A stretch of 35,711 nucleotides of DNA. It comes from HKST-UBA85 sp035654775. GTDB taxonomy: Bacteria > Bacteroidota > Bacteroidia > Flavobacteriales > Flavobacteriaceae. The stretch is taken from contig DASRWB010000002.1 of assembly GCA_035654775.1 (NCBI GenBank), forward strand, positions 1 to 35,711, in the 5' to 3' direction. Below are positions 8,190 through 16,054 of the stretch, piece by piece. The notes beneath the pieces were generated by a model. That model did not search any database and was not told the origin of the DNA. It was given only the letters and a program-made list of their open reading frames with translations. Position numbers and translations under genes: made by a program. How positions within the stretch are numbered: position 1 is the first letter of the stretch; every line of letters starts with the position of its first letter.

Positions 8190-10523
8190 ATGACTCAAAA
8201 GCAAGACCTTTTACGCGAAACCTTAAGCTTATATCTTTCCAAATGGAAATTTATATTGTTTTGTGTTATTGTTGCTCTAGCCTTAGGGTATGTAAATTTA
8301 AGGTATGCTACCTACCAATATCAGGCCAACGCCACTATCAAAATAAAGGACGACAAATCACAAAATAAGTTACCCGAATTATCAGCGCTTCAAAATTACG
8401 GACTATTTAAAACCGATGCCAATAATGTACTTGACGAAATAGAAATTATAAAATCACGTGAATTGATAGAAAAAGTAGTTCGCGACTTAAAATTCAACAT
8501 CAAATTTTATGTAGAAGGAAGAGTACAGGATCACGAGGTATATGCCAAAGCGCCTTTAAGCCTAAGTTTTAACGTAGCCGATTCTATTCTAAGTAAAATA
8601 GACACCACTTACAATGTGAAAATAAATTCAGCGCAAGACTTTTACTTCAGCGGAGTAGATAAAAACGGAAAATTTAATGACGCCGATGCAAAACTTGAAA
8701 AATTTGGAGCACCCATTAATATTGGCTTTGGAGAACTTATTATCACGCCAAATATCGGGAAGTATGCCACCAAAATTGGAGCCAATATAAAAATTAAAAT
8801 TATCCCTGTAAAAAAAGCCACTTTTGATTACAAGACAAAATTAATAACCGAAACCAAAGAAAATTCAAGCATCATAAAACTTTCCATAAACGATGAAGTC
8901 CCTGACAAAGCCGAAATCTTTTTAAATCAACTCATTCAAGAATACAATCAAGATGCCATAAACGACAAACAATTGGTCGTGAAAACCACATCCGATTTTA
9001 TTAACAACCGACTGGAAATAGTATCTCAAGAACTGGGCATTGTAGATTTAACGGCAGAAACCGTACAGCGCACCAATAAAATTGCCGACATTTCTACACA
9101 AGCAACCATTGCACTTCAAAGTGAATCTCAAAACGAAACTCAGGTAATTGCTACCGAAAATCAAATTCAGCTTATTGAGTATATGGCTGAATATCTTGAG
9201 GAAAACGATGATGCTTCCAGTACTTTGCCGGCTAATGTAGGCATTGCAGATAATACCGTAGACCAAATAACCCGGCGCCACAACGAATTGGTCTTGGAGC
9301 GCAACAGGATTTTAAAAAATTCCAGTGAAATAAACCCTATTGTAGTCAATTTAACCAACCAAATAAATGCGTTAAAGCAAAACTTAAAAGAAAGTCTGAG
9401 CAATATAAAGAACTCAAACCAAATAACATTAAGCAACCTTTACGAAGAAAATGAAAAAATACGCTCTCAAATTTTTTCTACACCACGTAAAACCAGGGAA
9501 TTTAGAGATGTAAAAAGACAACAAGATATTAAAGAAGCGCTATACTTGTATTTACTGCAAAAAAGAGAAGAATCGGCTATTTCATTTGGCGTATCTTCGC
9601 CTAATGCAAAAATAGTTGATCCGGCTTACGCCTCGCCTATTCCTGTGAAACCCAAAAAAGCATTAATTATGCTGGCGGCACTTATTTTTGGTTTAGCCGT
9701 ACCTATTGGACTTATCTATGTTTTTCATTTATTAGACTTCAAAGTACATTCCATAGAAGATGTAAAACGCGTAGTAGACTTGCCATACATTGGCGACATT
9801 CCAAAAACAAAATCTTCCGGAGCCGGCATAGTTAAAAAAACAGACTATTCGCCAAAAGCCGAAGCCTTTAGGATGATACGTACCAATTTAGAATTCTTTC
9901 TGCATCATGTTAAAAATAGAGGAAGAGTTATTTTTATAACCTCTACCACAAGTAAAGAAGGCAAATCACATACCAGTTTAAACCTGGCGGCATCGCTATC
10001 TTTTGCAGATAAAAAAACCCTTATTATAGAAAGCGATATCAGAGTACCTAAACTCAGCAAATATTTACACGTAAAAAACGATACCGGACTCACAAACTTT
10101 ATAACTGATACGTCACTTTCTGTTGAAGATGTAATTTTTAAAGCAGATGAAAAAAACGAAAATCTGTTTGTGCTACCTTCCGGCAGTATTCCGCCCAATC
10201 CGGCTGAATTGCTTCTTAGTGACCGTGTTGACATTTTGTTTAAAAGCGTGATAAAAGACTTTGACTACATAATAGTAGATACGGCTGCTGTTGGTTTGGT
10301 AACAGATACTCTGCTCTTGACCAAATATGCCGATTTGTTTATTTATGTAGTAAAAGCCGGATACCTGGACAAACGAAGACTGGATGTGCTGGAAACCATG
10401 CATAAAGATAAAAAACTGCCAAACCTTACTGTGCTTATCAATAACATGGTACACAAGAAAGGTTACGGCTACGGCTACGGAAAAGAAAAATCAGCAAGAA
10501 AGAAAGGCTTTATCAAGCTTTAG
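8190..10523 (+). CDS. Wzc-like polysaccharide co-polymerase / BY-kinase
   Basis: A 777-residue inner-membrane protein combining a Wzz-type chain-length domain (first membrane helix ~19-36, long periplasmic coiled-coil region, second helix ~488-514) with a cytoplasmic bacterial tyrosine kinase domain. The Walker A loop is STTSKEGKSHTS (about 584-595) and Walker B is IIVDTAAVG (about 693). The Walker A' motif reads LIIESDIRVP, with Glu where these kinases usually have the first Asp of DxDxR. The C-terminal tail has only three tyrosines (GYGYGYGKE), a short version of the usual tyrosine cluster. It would control polymer length and export with the Wza-like lipoprotein. Its last 11 bases overlap the end of the convergent proline dehydrogenase gene. 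Confidence 0.92.
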   Translation: MTQKQDLLRETLSLYLSKWKFILFCVIVALALGYVNLRYATYQYQANATIKIKDDKSQNKLPELSALQNYGLFKTDANNVLDEIEIIKSRELIEKVVRDLKFNIKFYVEGRVQDHEVYAKAPLSLSFNVADSILSKIDTTYNVKINSAQDFYFSGVDKNGKFNDADAKLEKFGAPINIGFGELIITPNIGKYATKIGANIKIKIIPVKKATFDYKTKLITETKENSSIIKLSINDEVPDKAEIFLNQLIQEYNQDAINDKQLVVKTTSDFINNRLEIVSQELGIVDLTAETVQRTNKIADISTQATIALQSESQNETQVIATENQIQLIEYMAEYLEENDDASSTLPANVGIADNTVDQITRRHNELVLERNRILKNSSEINPIVVNLTNQINALKQNLKESLSNIKNSNQITLSNLYEENEKIRSQIFSTPRKTREFRDVKRQQDIKEALYLYLLQKREESAISFGVSSPNAKIVDPAYASPIPVKPKKALIMLAALIFGLAVPIGLIYVFHLLDFKVHSIEDVKRVVDLPYIGDIPKTKSSGAGIVKKTDYSPKAEAFRMIRTNLEFFLHHVKNRGRVIFITSTTSKEGKSHTSLNLAASLSFADKKTLIIESDIRVPKLSKYLHVKNDTGLTNFITDTSLSVEDVIFKADEKNENLFVLPSGSIPPNPAELLLSDRVDILFKSVIKDFDYIIVDTAAVGLVTDTLLLTKYADLFIYVVKAGYLDKRRLDVLETMHKDKKLPNLTVLINNMVHKKGYGYGYGKEKSARKKGFIKL

Positions 10524-11691
10524 CTTTCCGGCGCTTTCGCTCTTTCATCAATAAAGTTAACTCTCTTCCGGTTTGTCCGGCTACCGAGGTGTTTTCTTCG
10601 GCGCGACGTATTAAATACGGAATCACTTCGTTTACAGGACCAAAAGGAATCAACTTAGCATTGTTATATCCATTTGAAGCCAGGTTAAACGTAATGTGAT
10701 CACTCATACCAAACAATTGCCCAAACCATATTTTATCAGTGTTTTTTGCAATGCCTTTTTCTTTTATCAAATCTAAGGCCAAGTAGCAACTGGCTTCATT
10801 ATGTGTGCCTACAAAAAGCTCCATCTCGTCCAGATGATTTACAATGTAGGTTAGCACTTCATTGAACATGGTATCGGTGTCATTCTTAGAAGCGCAGATA
10901 GGTGACGGATATCCTTTTTCCTGTGCTCTTTCGCGTTCTTTTTCCATGTAGGCACCTCGTACAATTTTCATTCCCAGTTTATATCCCAGCGTTCTGGCTT
11001 TGTTGTGCTCTTTTTTTAGATAGTCAAGCCTATCCCAGCGATAACACTGCAAAGTATTGAATACCGTAACCCGATCTTTGTTATAACGCTGCATCATTTG
11101 TTCCACAAGTTGGTCTACAGCGTCTTGCATCCAGCTTTCTTCGGCATCTACCATTACGCGCGAATGGGCTTCATAAGTTGCCTTACATATTGCATCAAAC
11201 CGTGCTACAACACGCTGCCATTCTTGGCTTTCACTTTCTGTTAATTCTTCTTTAGAAGAAACCTTTACCCAAAGTGCAAATCGAGCTAATGCAGTAGGTT
11301 TTAAAACTACAAAGGGTATTTCTTTTCTGGTTTTGGCAAAAGCTACCAATTCTAGTTTCTTTTTTAGTGCAGCATCAAAATCGGCTTCATTTTCTTTACC
11401 TTCTACAGAGTAATCTAGTATGGCATGTACCTTTTTTTCATACATCAAATGAATGCTCTTTAAACAGTCTTGCTCGGTTTCGCCTCCACAAAATTGCCTG
11501 AAAATGGTGTGTTTTACCAATCCTTTTATAGGAAGGTTTGTTTTTAGACTAAACAAAGTAAGTTTGGTTCCAATAGATACCAGTATTGGGCTTGAAATTA
11601 ATTTGAAAATTAAATACGATTGGTTTAACTCGCTTTTAGATTTTAATGAGAAAGCAGTTTGGGTATCATCAAATAATTTTGAACTTTCCAT
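10513..11691 (-). CDS. Proline dehydrogenase (monofunctional, FAD-dependent)
   Basis: A 392-residue PRODH-domain protein that oxidises L-proline to 1-pyrroline-5-carboxylate using FAD, the first step of proline breakdown. The barrel carries family motifs including GMKIVRGAYMEKER, ELFVGTHNEASC and, near the C-terminus, YLIRRAEENTSV, whose paired arginines bind the proline carboxylate. No P5C dehydrogenase domain is fused, so it is the one-domain form common in Bacteroidetes; the partner gene is not in the window. It reads divergently from aroB. A TATATTTG -7-type box lies at 11710-11717 on this strand. The last 11 bases overlap the convergent Wzc-like gene. Confidence 0.92.
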   Translation of the reverse strand: MESSKLFDDTQTAFSLKSKSELNQSYLIFKLISSPILVSIGTKLTLFSLKTNLPIKGLVKHTIFRQFCGGETEQDCLKSIHLMYEKKVHAILDYSVEGKENEADFDAALKKKLELVAFAKTRKEIPFVVLKPTALARFALWVKVSSKEELTESESQEWQRVVARFDAICKATYEAHSRVMVDAEESWMQDAVDQLVEQMMQRYNKDRVTVFNTLQCYRWDRLDYLKKEHNKARTLGYKLGMKIVRGAYMEKERERAQEKGYPSPICASKNDTDTMFNEVLTYIVNHLDEMELFVGTHNEASCYLALDLIKEKGIAKNTDKIWFGQLFGMSDHITFNLASNGYNNAKLIPFGPVNEVIPYLIRRAEENTSVAGQTGRELTLLMKERKRRKAKA

Positions 11692-11709
11692 TTATAAACA
11701 AATAATATA

Positions 11710-11717
11710 CAAATATA
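11710..11717 (-). promoter_or_regulatory. Putative -7 promoter element of proline dehydrogenase
   Basis: On the minus strand the sequence reads TATATTTG, a perfect match to the Bacteroidetes -7 consensus TAnnTTTG, 19 bases before the start codon. No clear TTG -33 element is found at the usual distance, so the call is moderate. Confidence 0.45.
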
Positions 11718-11783
11718 CGCTATAAGAAAATACTTATTTAAAAAAACTCCTTATTTTCACATCATAATTTCTACTATTTCACC

Positions 11784-12848
11784 ATGATAAATCCCATCAC
11801 TTACAACACTTGCAGCATTCATTTTGTAAATCAGGATTTTACAGTTTTAGACGCTTATATCCATAAACAAAACTATTCAAAAGTATTTGTTTTAGTCGAT
11901 AATAATACGCACATACACTGCTTGCCTTTACTTACTGAAAGGCTGTCTATTTCTGTTGATGTTATTAGAATAGAATCGGGTGAAGAAACGAAAAACATCA
12001 CAACCTCGTTACAAGTATGGGAAGCATTGTCCAATTTGGGAGCAGACAGAAAAAGCCTGCTTATTAATCTGGGTGGTGGCGTGGTTACAGACTTAGGCGG
12101 TTTTGTAGCCAGCACTTTCAGGCGTGGTATAGACTACATAAATATTCCCACTACGCTTCTGGCTATGGTAGATGCCGCAATAGGCGGTAAAACCGGAGTA
12201 GATTTAGGAAACTTAAAAAACCAAATAGGCTTGGTGCGTAATCCAAAAATGGTTCTTATAGATACGGTTTTTTTAAAAACACTTTCTGAAGACGAAAAAA
12301 AATCAGGAATGGCTGAAATGCTTAAACACGGACTTATTGACAGTAAAAAGCATTGGCTTCAACTCACCAAAGGCAATATGCTTACCAATGCTAATTCCTT
12401 ACCTTTAATTTACGATTCTATTCAGATTAAAAAACAAATTGTAACACAAGATCCTTCCGAAGACGGTATTAGAAAAGCATTAAACTTTGGCCATACACTT
12501 GGTCACGCCATCGAAACCTATGCTTTAAGCAAAAAGGAAATTAAACCCTTACTTCACGGTGAAGCCGTGGCTATAGGAATAATAATGGAATCCTACATTT
12601 CCAGTAAATTAACTTCATTTTCGGTAAAAGACTGTGATGAAGTAAAACGTGTTATTTTATCTCAATTTAAACAAGTAATATTCCCGGAAAGCAGCTATAA
12701 AGACATTATTGAACTGACTGCATTTGATAAAAAAAATACTTTTGGCAATGTAAATTTTGTGCTGTTGGAAGACATTGGAAAACCCAAACTAGACTGCCGG
12801 GTTGATAAGTCATTAATTATCGAAGCTTTTAAATTTTATAATTCATGA
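11784..12848 (+). CDS. aroB: 3-dehydroquinate synthase
   Basis: A 354-residue AroB that converts DAHP to 3-dehydroquinate, the second step of the shikimate pathway, using NAD and a divalent metal. Conserved blocks are GGGVVTDLGGFVASTFRRG, the substrate and NAD loop IPTTLLAMVDAAIGGKTGVD, KNQIG, and the metal-ligand helices KHGLID, ALNFGHTLGHAIE and LLHGEAVAIG. Length is normal for the family. It lies 92 bases from the divergent proline dehydrogenase gene and is followed, after 84 bases, by a small acidic protein gene on the same strand. No other aromatic-pathway genes are nearby. Confidence 0.96.
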   Translation: MINPITYNTCSIHFVNQDFTVLDAYIHKQNYSKVFVLVDNNTHIHCLPLLTERLSISVDVIRIESGEETKNITTSLQVWEALSNLGADRKSLLINLGGGVVTDLGGFVASTFRRGIDYINIPTTLLAMVDAAIGGKTGVDLGNLKNQIGLVRNPKMVLIDTVFLKTLSEDEKKSGMAEMLKHGLIDSKKHWLQLTKGNMLTNANSLPLIYDSIQIKKQIVTQDPSEDGIRKALNFGHTLGHAIETYALSKKEIKPLLHGEAVAIGIIMESYISSKLTSFSVKDCDEVKRVILSQFKQVIFPESSYKDIIELTAFDKKNTFGNVNFVLLEDIGKPKLDCRVDKSLIIEAFKFYNS

Positions 12849-12932
12849 AGTGGTTCGAATTAAAAAAAATTGTATTTTTAGTAAAATTGCTCGTGATTAA
12901 ACACTAAAAAGGTTTAACTAAATCCTGTTTCC

Positions 12933-13223
12933 ATGAGAAGAGTAATAGTTGATTACAAAAAACTAACCCCGGAAATTCTAAAATTATTAACCGACAAGTT
13001 TCCTGACGGCTATGACGACGACGATATTATTCGCTTTGACAACCACAGAAATGAAACTATCGAAGCAGTTGAGGTTAAAACTGAAGATACTATTTACCTG
13101 GTAAAAGTAAGCAGTAAGTTACACTACACCATGACCAATTTTGACGAAAACATTGACCTTGAACTGGACGACGCCGGAAACATCATAATCAACGAAGATT
13201 TAAAGTTTGACGAAGAAGAATAA
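12933..13223 (+). CDS. Small acidic hypothetical protein
   Basis: A 96-residue soluble protein that I cannot assign to a known function. It starts MRRVIVDYKKLTPEILKLL and is strongly acidic, with a DDDD run at about 27-30 followed by IIRF and a Glu/Asp-rich C-terminus (FDEEE). No signal peptide, membrane segment or cysteine is seen. Similar small acidic proteins occur in Flavobacteriaceae, but I know no experimental role. It is on the same strand as aroB and ends 30 bases before the convergent Lrp-type regulator gene. Coding is supported by the full-length frame with a proper ATG. Confidence 0.75.
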   Translation: MRRVIVDYKKLTPEILKLLTDKFPDGYDDDDIIRFDNHRNETIEAVEVKTEDTIYLVKVSSKLHYTMTNFDENIDLELDDAGNIIINEDLKFDEEE

Positions 13224-13253
13224 CGCTTTTAACGATAACCCAACTAAAACCCG

Positions 13254-13733
13254 TTAAATTTCATTAAATATCGTATGCATCAGGCGTTTTTTGTCATTTA
13301 AGCTTTCCTCTAAAGAAATCATGGTTTCTGTTCTGTAAACACCTTCTATGTCGTCTATTTTAAAGATTATGCGCTTGGCGTCTTCTGTCCCTTTAGCACG
13401 TATTTTGCAGAAAATATTGAACTTACCTGTCGTAATATGTGCTACCGTAACATTGGGAATTTCATTTAAACGCTCTAAAACAAAATGGGTTTGAGAAGTA
13501 TTTTGAAGAAATAAACCTACATAGGCAATAAAAGAATACCCTAGTTTACTATAGTCCAGCGTCAACGATGAGCCTTGGATTATTCCGGAATCTTCCATTT
13601 TTTTTACCCGAACATGAATTGTTCCTGCAGAAATGGCTAATTTTTTTGCAATATCAGTGAAAGGAATACGCGTATTATCAATTAACATATCCAGAATTTG
13701 ATGGTCAATTTCATCAAGTTTTATTTTACCCAT
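13254..13733 (-). CDS. Lrp/AsnC-family transcriptional regulator
   Basis: A 159-residue regulator with the normal family layout. The N-terminal winged helix-turn-helix is at about 5-60 (LDEIDHQILDMLIDN, then FTDIAKKLAISAGTIHVRVKKME). The C-terminal RAM/AsnC ligand domain is at about 68-150 (FIAYVGLFLQ, VTVAHITTGKFNIFCKI, IEGVYRTETMISLEES). Such proteins usually sense an amino acid and form dimers to hexadecamers that bend DNA. It is divergent from nothing; an M14 carboxypeptidase gene lies 71 bases upstream on the same strand. A 10-bp inverted repeat straddling its -7 element suggests autoregulation. The effector cannot be predicted. Confidence 0.93.
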   Translation of the reverse strand: MGKIKLDEIDHQILDMLIDNTRIPFTDIAKKLAISAGTIHVRVKKMEDSGIIQGSSLTLDYSKLGYSFIAYVGLFLQNTSQTHFVLERLNEIPNVTVAHITTGKFNIFCKIRAKGTEDAKRIIFKIDDIEGVYRTETMISLEESLNDKKRLMHTIFNEI

Positions 13734-13738
13734 AAAAG

Positions 13739-13772
13739 TTGTATTATTAAATATAAATCAAAAATAATACAA
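13739..13772 (-). promoter_or_regulatory. Putative promoter and operator of the Lrp-type gene
   Basis: TTGTATTATT (13739-13748) and AATAATACAA (13763-13772) form a perfect 10-bp inverted repeat with a 14-base spacer, immediately in front of the start codon at 13733. Between and partly under the arms, the minus strand reads TATTTTTG (13766-13759), matching the TAnnTTTG -7 element. A protein bound to the repeat would cover the promoter, which fits autorepression by the Lrp-family protein. Confidence 0.55.
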
Positions 13773-13804
13773 TTTTATTGACTATTTGACATTAAATATT
13801 CAAA

Positions 13805-14956
13805 TTAAGTCACTTTTAATGAGATTTTTTCATTATTTATCATTACGAAATCGTTTTCGTAACCCTCAAAAACCGATTCATTTTTAGGAGTAAAAACCGG
13901 ATTGCCATTGGCGTTAATTTCCCGATGAGCAAAATAGCCGGAAAGTGTGTTTTCAATCCTTTCTATTTTCGGTGAAAATTCAATTTTACCTTTAACCAAT
14001 TTTTCTTGAAACTGAATGGCTATATCTTTTTTCTCATTATTTACGGAGGCATTGTGTATAATAATGTCATAAAACAATTTTTCGTTTTTCGGAATATCAT
14101 AATATGGTTGATATTTCGTTCCATTCACTGAATTTGTGGTTATATAATCAAGCGAAAGTAGCAAGGCTTGAAAAACAAGTTCGCGTGTAACTTCTCTTTG
14201 GTAATCATTTTTATAATGTCCGGCTTCTACCAATATTGTTGGCGTACCAAGGCTTTGAAACGTATCGCCTACACAATTTATATTGAAAGAATCGTCGTAA
14301 ATACCTACTTGATTCGGAATGCTTTTTTGAATCTGTTTTGTCACTTCAGAAATGATTTCCATAGCTATTTTTCTATTTTTTGTCAAACTGCTTGCGTTGT
14401 CTTGTGCGGGAGCTAAAAAAGAAAGTGTAGCCGGTGTAGCAGTTTTTCCGGCACTGAAAATAGTACGTTGCCCATGTAAATTGAAACAATAATCCGGCTT
14501 AAAATAATCATAAAGCTTACGAAGCGCAATACTTTCCGGCTGCGACAACGCTTGTGCATCACGGTTTAAATCTATATCATTGGCATTTTCACGAGTGTAC
14601 ACTTCTGCTCCATCCGGATTTAGCATCGGTATAAACACAAGTGTACAGCTGTCTAGAAGGCTTGCTATGTCTGCTTCTCCGGAAAATTTTAATGCATTAA
14701 GCAAGTCAAAAACAGCTTTGGTTGTCGTGCTTTCATTTCCATGCATTTGCGACCACATTAATACTTTTTTTGCACCCTTTCCAATACGAACCGCATAAAT
14801 AGGTTTGTTTAAAACAGTTTTCCCAATGATTTCCCATTGGAAAGTTACCGGAAACTTTTTTAACAATGGAATCAAATGTGCCATTGAAATATACCTTCCA
14901 TAAAGACTGTTTTCTTTAGCCTTCACATAGAGCGATTTTAATAAAGATTCTTCCAT
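13805..14956 (-). CDS. M14-family zinc carboxypeptidase
   Basis: The ATG at 14956 gives 383 residues. A TTG at 14977 would add seven residues but lies inside a TAnnTTTG promoter element, so it is rejected. The N-terminal two thirds is an M14 metallopeptidase domain with the zinc motif HGNES (H and E ligands), MLNPDGAEVYTRENANDIDLNRD with the substrate-binding Asn-Arg, the third zinc ligand His in NLHGQ, and EAGH near the catalytic Glu region. There is no clear signal peptide, so it appears cytoplasmic and would trim peptides or amino-acid conjugates. The C-terminal ~100 residues form an extra beta-rich domain. Directly downstream is the Lrp-type regulator; upstream is the divergent XRE regulator. 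The substrate is unknown. Confidence 0.87.
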   Translation of the reverse strand: MEESLLKSLYVKAKENSLYGRYISMAHLIPLLKKFPVTFQWEIIGKTVLNKPIYAVRIGKGAKKVLMWSQMHGNESTTTKAVFDLLNALKFSGEADIASLLDSCTLVFIPMLNPDGAEVYTRENANDIDLNRDAQALSQPESIALRKLYDYFKPDYCFNLHGQRTIFSAGKTATPATLSFLAPAQDNASSLTKNRKIAMEIISEVTKQIQKSIPNQVGIYDDSFNINCVGDTFQSLGTPTILVEAGHYKNDYQREVTRELVFQALLLSLDYITTNSVNGTKYQPYYDIPKNEKLFYDIIIHNASVNNEKKDIAIQFQEKLVKGKIEFSPKIERIENTLSGYFAHREINANGNPVFTPKNESVFEGYENDFVMINNEKISLKVT

Positions 14957-14973
14957 GGGATGAATTTGTAAAA

Positions 14974-15040
14974 ACAAAGGTAGGTATTTGTTTTTTTACA
15001 ATTGTAAACAAAAAATTAACTCCAAAAAGTTACAATTGTA
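14974..15040 (-). promoter_or_regulatory. Promoter of the M14 gene with TACAATTGTA palindromes
   Basis: The minus strand reads TACCTTTG at 14981-14974, a consensus -7 element 18 bases before the start codon. Just upstream is the perfect 14-bp palindrome TTTACAATTGTAAA (14995-15008). Its 10-bp core TACAATTGTA (14997-15006) recurs at 15031-15040, 34 bases away. The arrangement looks like a pair of operator sites placed at and above the core promoter. Confidence 0.5.
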
Positions 15041-15201
15041 TAATTTTTAATGGTAAAAACTCAAAACTGCAACACGTATTTTGCGAAAAATTCATTGCTA
15101 AAAATTTTAAAGCATTAAAATATTATAAATCAATATTTTATATTATATAACATAAACTTATAATTAAATTGAAATTTGATACTTTTGATAACTAATTTAG
15201 T

Positions 15202-15268
15202 TTGTTAATCTTTCTTTTACTACATTTGTAAACTACAAAGTATTAAATATGGGTTTACTATGGTAAAC
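15202..15268 (+). promoter_or_regulatory. Promoter and operators of the XRE regulator gene
   Basis: TTTG (15201-15204) and TACATTTG (15221-15228) resemble -33 and -7 elements, with a slightly short spacing of 16 bases. TTTGTA-AAC-TACAAA (15225-15239) overlaps the -7 box. A second inverted repeat, GTTTAC-TATG-GTAAAC (15253-15268), has the start codon ATG (15260-15262) inside its spacer. GTAAAC half-sites recur here and in the palindrome in front of the divergent M14 gene. Autoregulation and co-regulation of both genes are inferred. Confidence 0.5.
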
Positions 15269-15613
15269 AGTGATGAATTTGCCAAAAGACTGGAAAAAGT
15301 AATAAATTATTACGGTGAAAACGCTTCGTCATTCGCTGAAAAAATCGGTGTGCAACGGTCAAGTATTTCACATCTGTTATCCGGCAGAAATAAACCCAGT
15401 TTAGAATTTGTTCTAAAAATTCTATCCTCCTATCCCGAAGTAGAATTGTACTGGCTGCTTAACGGAAAAGGAAATTTCCCAAAGAGCGTTTCAAACCTTC
15501 AAACGGAAACAGTAAACAATCCAAAAGCAGAAAACCAAAGCACCGAAAAACAAATCACCCGAATTGTTATTTTTTATGCTGACGGAACTTTTGAGAGTTT
15601 CAATAAAAATTAA
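15260..15613 (+). CDS. XRE-family helix-turn-helix regulator
   Basis: A 117-residue protein with one Cro/CI-type HTH domain at about 5-60: FAKRLEKVINYYGENASSFAEKIGV, then the recognition helix QRSSISHLLSGRNKPS, then LEFVLKILSSYPEVELYWLLNG. A low-complexity linker rich in Asn, Gln and Glu follows (about 75-98). The protein ends in a short segment (RIVIFYADGTFESFNKN) that I recognise as common at the end of XRE-like proteins in Bacteroidetes; its function is unknown to me. The gene is divergent from the M14 carboxypeptidase, with a 303-bp AT-rich spacer holding several inverted repeats and otherwise no gene. It probably regulates itself. Confidence 0.88.
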   Translation: MVNSDEFAKRLEKVINYYGENASSFAEKIGVQRSSISHLLSGRNKPSLEFVLKILSSYPEVELYWLLNGKGNFPKSVSNLQTETVNNPKAENQSTEKQITRIVIFYADGTFESFNKN

Positions 15614-15657
15614 TTTTCAGTAGTATTGAAAATTTACTTTAAGATTTAATACATTTG
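15612..15657 (+). promoter_or_regulatory. Hairpin and promoter before the small lipoprotein gene
   Basis: AATTTTCA (15612-15619) and TGAAAATT (15627-15634) form an 8-bp AT-rich inverted repeat overlapping the XRE stop codon; it may be a weak terminator or an operator. TTG (15626-15628) and TACATTTG (15650-15657), 21 bases apart, match the Bacteroidetes promoter well. The -7 box ends only five bases before the lipoprotein start codon at 15663, so the mRNA would be leaderless or nearly so. Confidence 0.5.
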
Positions 15658-15662
15658 GTAGC

Positions 15663-16052
15663 ATGTACCGACTGCTTATTTTACTACTGCTTTGTGCACT
15701 GACTTCTTCCTGTTATGAAATCCGGCGCGATTGTTCCCATTTTAAAACCGGAAACTTTGAATTCACCTATACGCTGGACGGAAAAGAAAAAACCGGACAT
15801 TTTACGCGAACCCTGAATTACAACATTGATTATTATGAAAACACTGTGGATTCTGCAACGGTACGCTGGATTAATGACTGTGAATTTATACTGGAAAAAC
15901 TGAATCCGCAAACCAAAAGCGAGGCCAAAGCCATACACATGAAAATACTTACTACCACAGACAGCACCTATACCTTTGAGTATAAATTTGCAGTAAAAGA
16001 CCCTAATAAACCTCAAAAAGTGTATAAAGGTGAAGCCAAAAAAATAGAATAA
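15663..16052 (+). CDS. Small conserved lipoprotein
   Basis: A 129-residue exported lipoprotein of unknown function. The N-terminus MYRLLILLLLCALTSSC is a lipoprotein signal peptide with the acylated cysteine at residue 17. The mature part is predicted to be beta-rich, with HFKTGNFEFTYTLDGKEKTGHFTRT and two further cysteines (RDCSHF and INDCEF) that could pair in the periplasm. It ends two bases before the terC start, so the two genes are probably co-transcribed. I recall small lipoproteins of this kind carrying a 'DNA topoisomerase IV' label in some Bacteroidetes annotations; nothing in the sequence supports such a role. Confidence 0.8.
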   Translation: MYRLLILLLLCALTSSCYEIRRDCSHFKTGNFEFTYTLDGKEKTGHFTRTLNYNIDYYENTVDSATVRWINDCEFILEKLNPQTKSEAKAIHMKILTTTDSTYTFEYKFAVKDPNKPQKVYKGEAKKIE

Positions 16053-16054
16053 TT

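Noticed and set aside
12839..12870. AATTC/GAATT hairpin after aroB
   Set aside because: The stem is only five pairs and the following run is A rather than T on the coding strand.
13228..13258. Possible terminator TTTAACG/CGTTAAA between the acidic protein gene and the Lrp-type gene
   Set aside because: Only seven AT-rich pairs with a 17-base loop and no T-run; too weak to call.
14957..14977. Upstream TTG start for the M14 carboxypeptidase
   Set aside because: The TTG lies inside the TACCTTTG -7 promoter element, so it should not be in the mRNA; the ATG at 14956 fits better.
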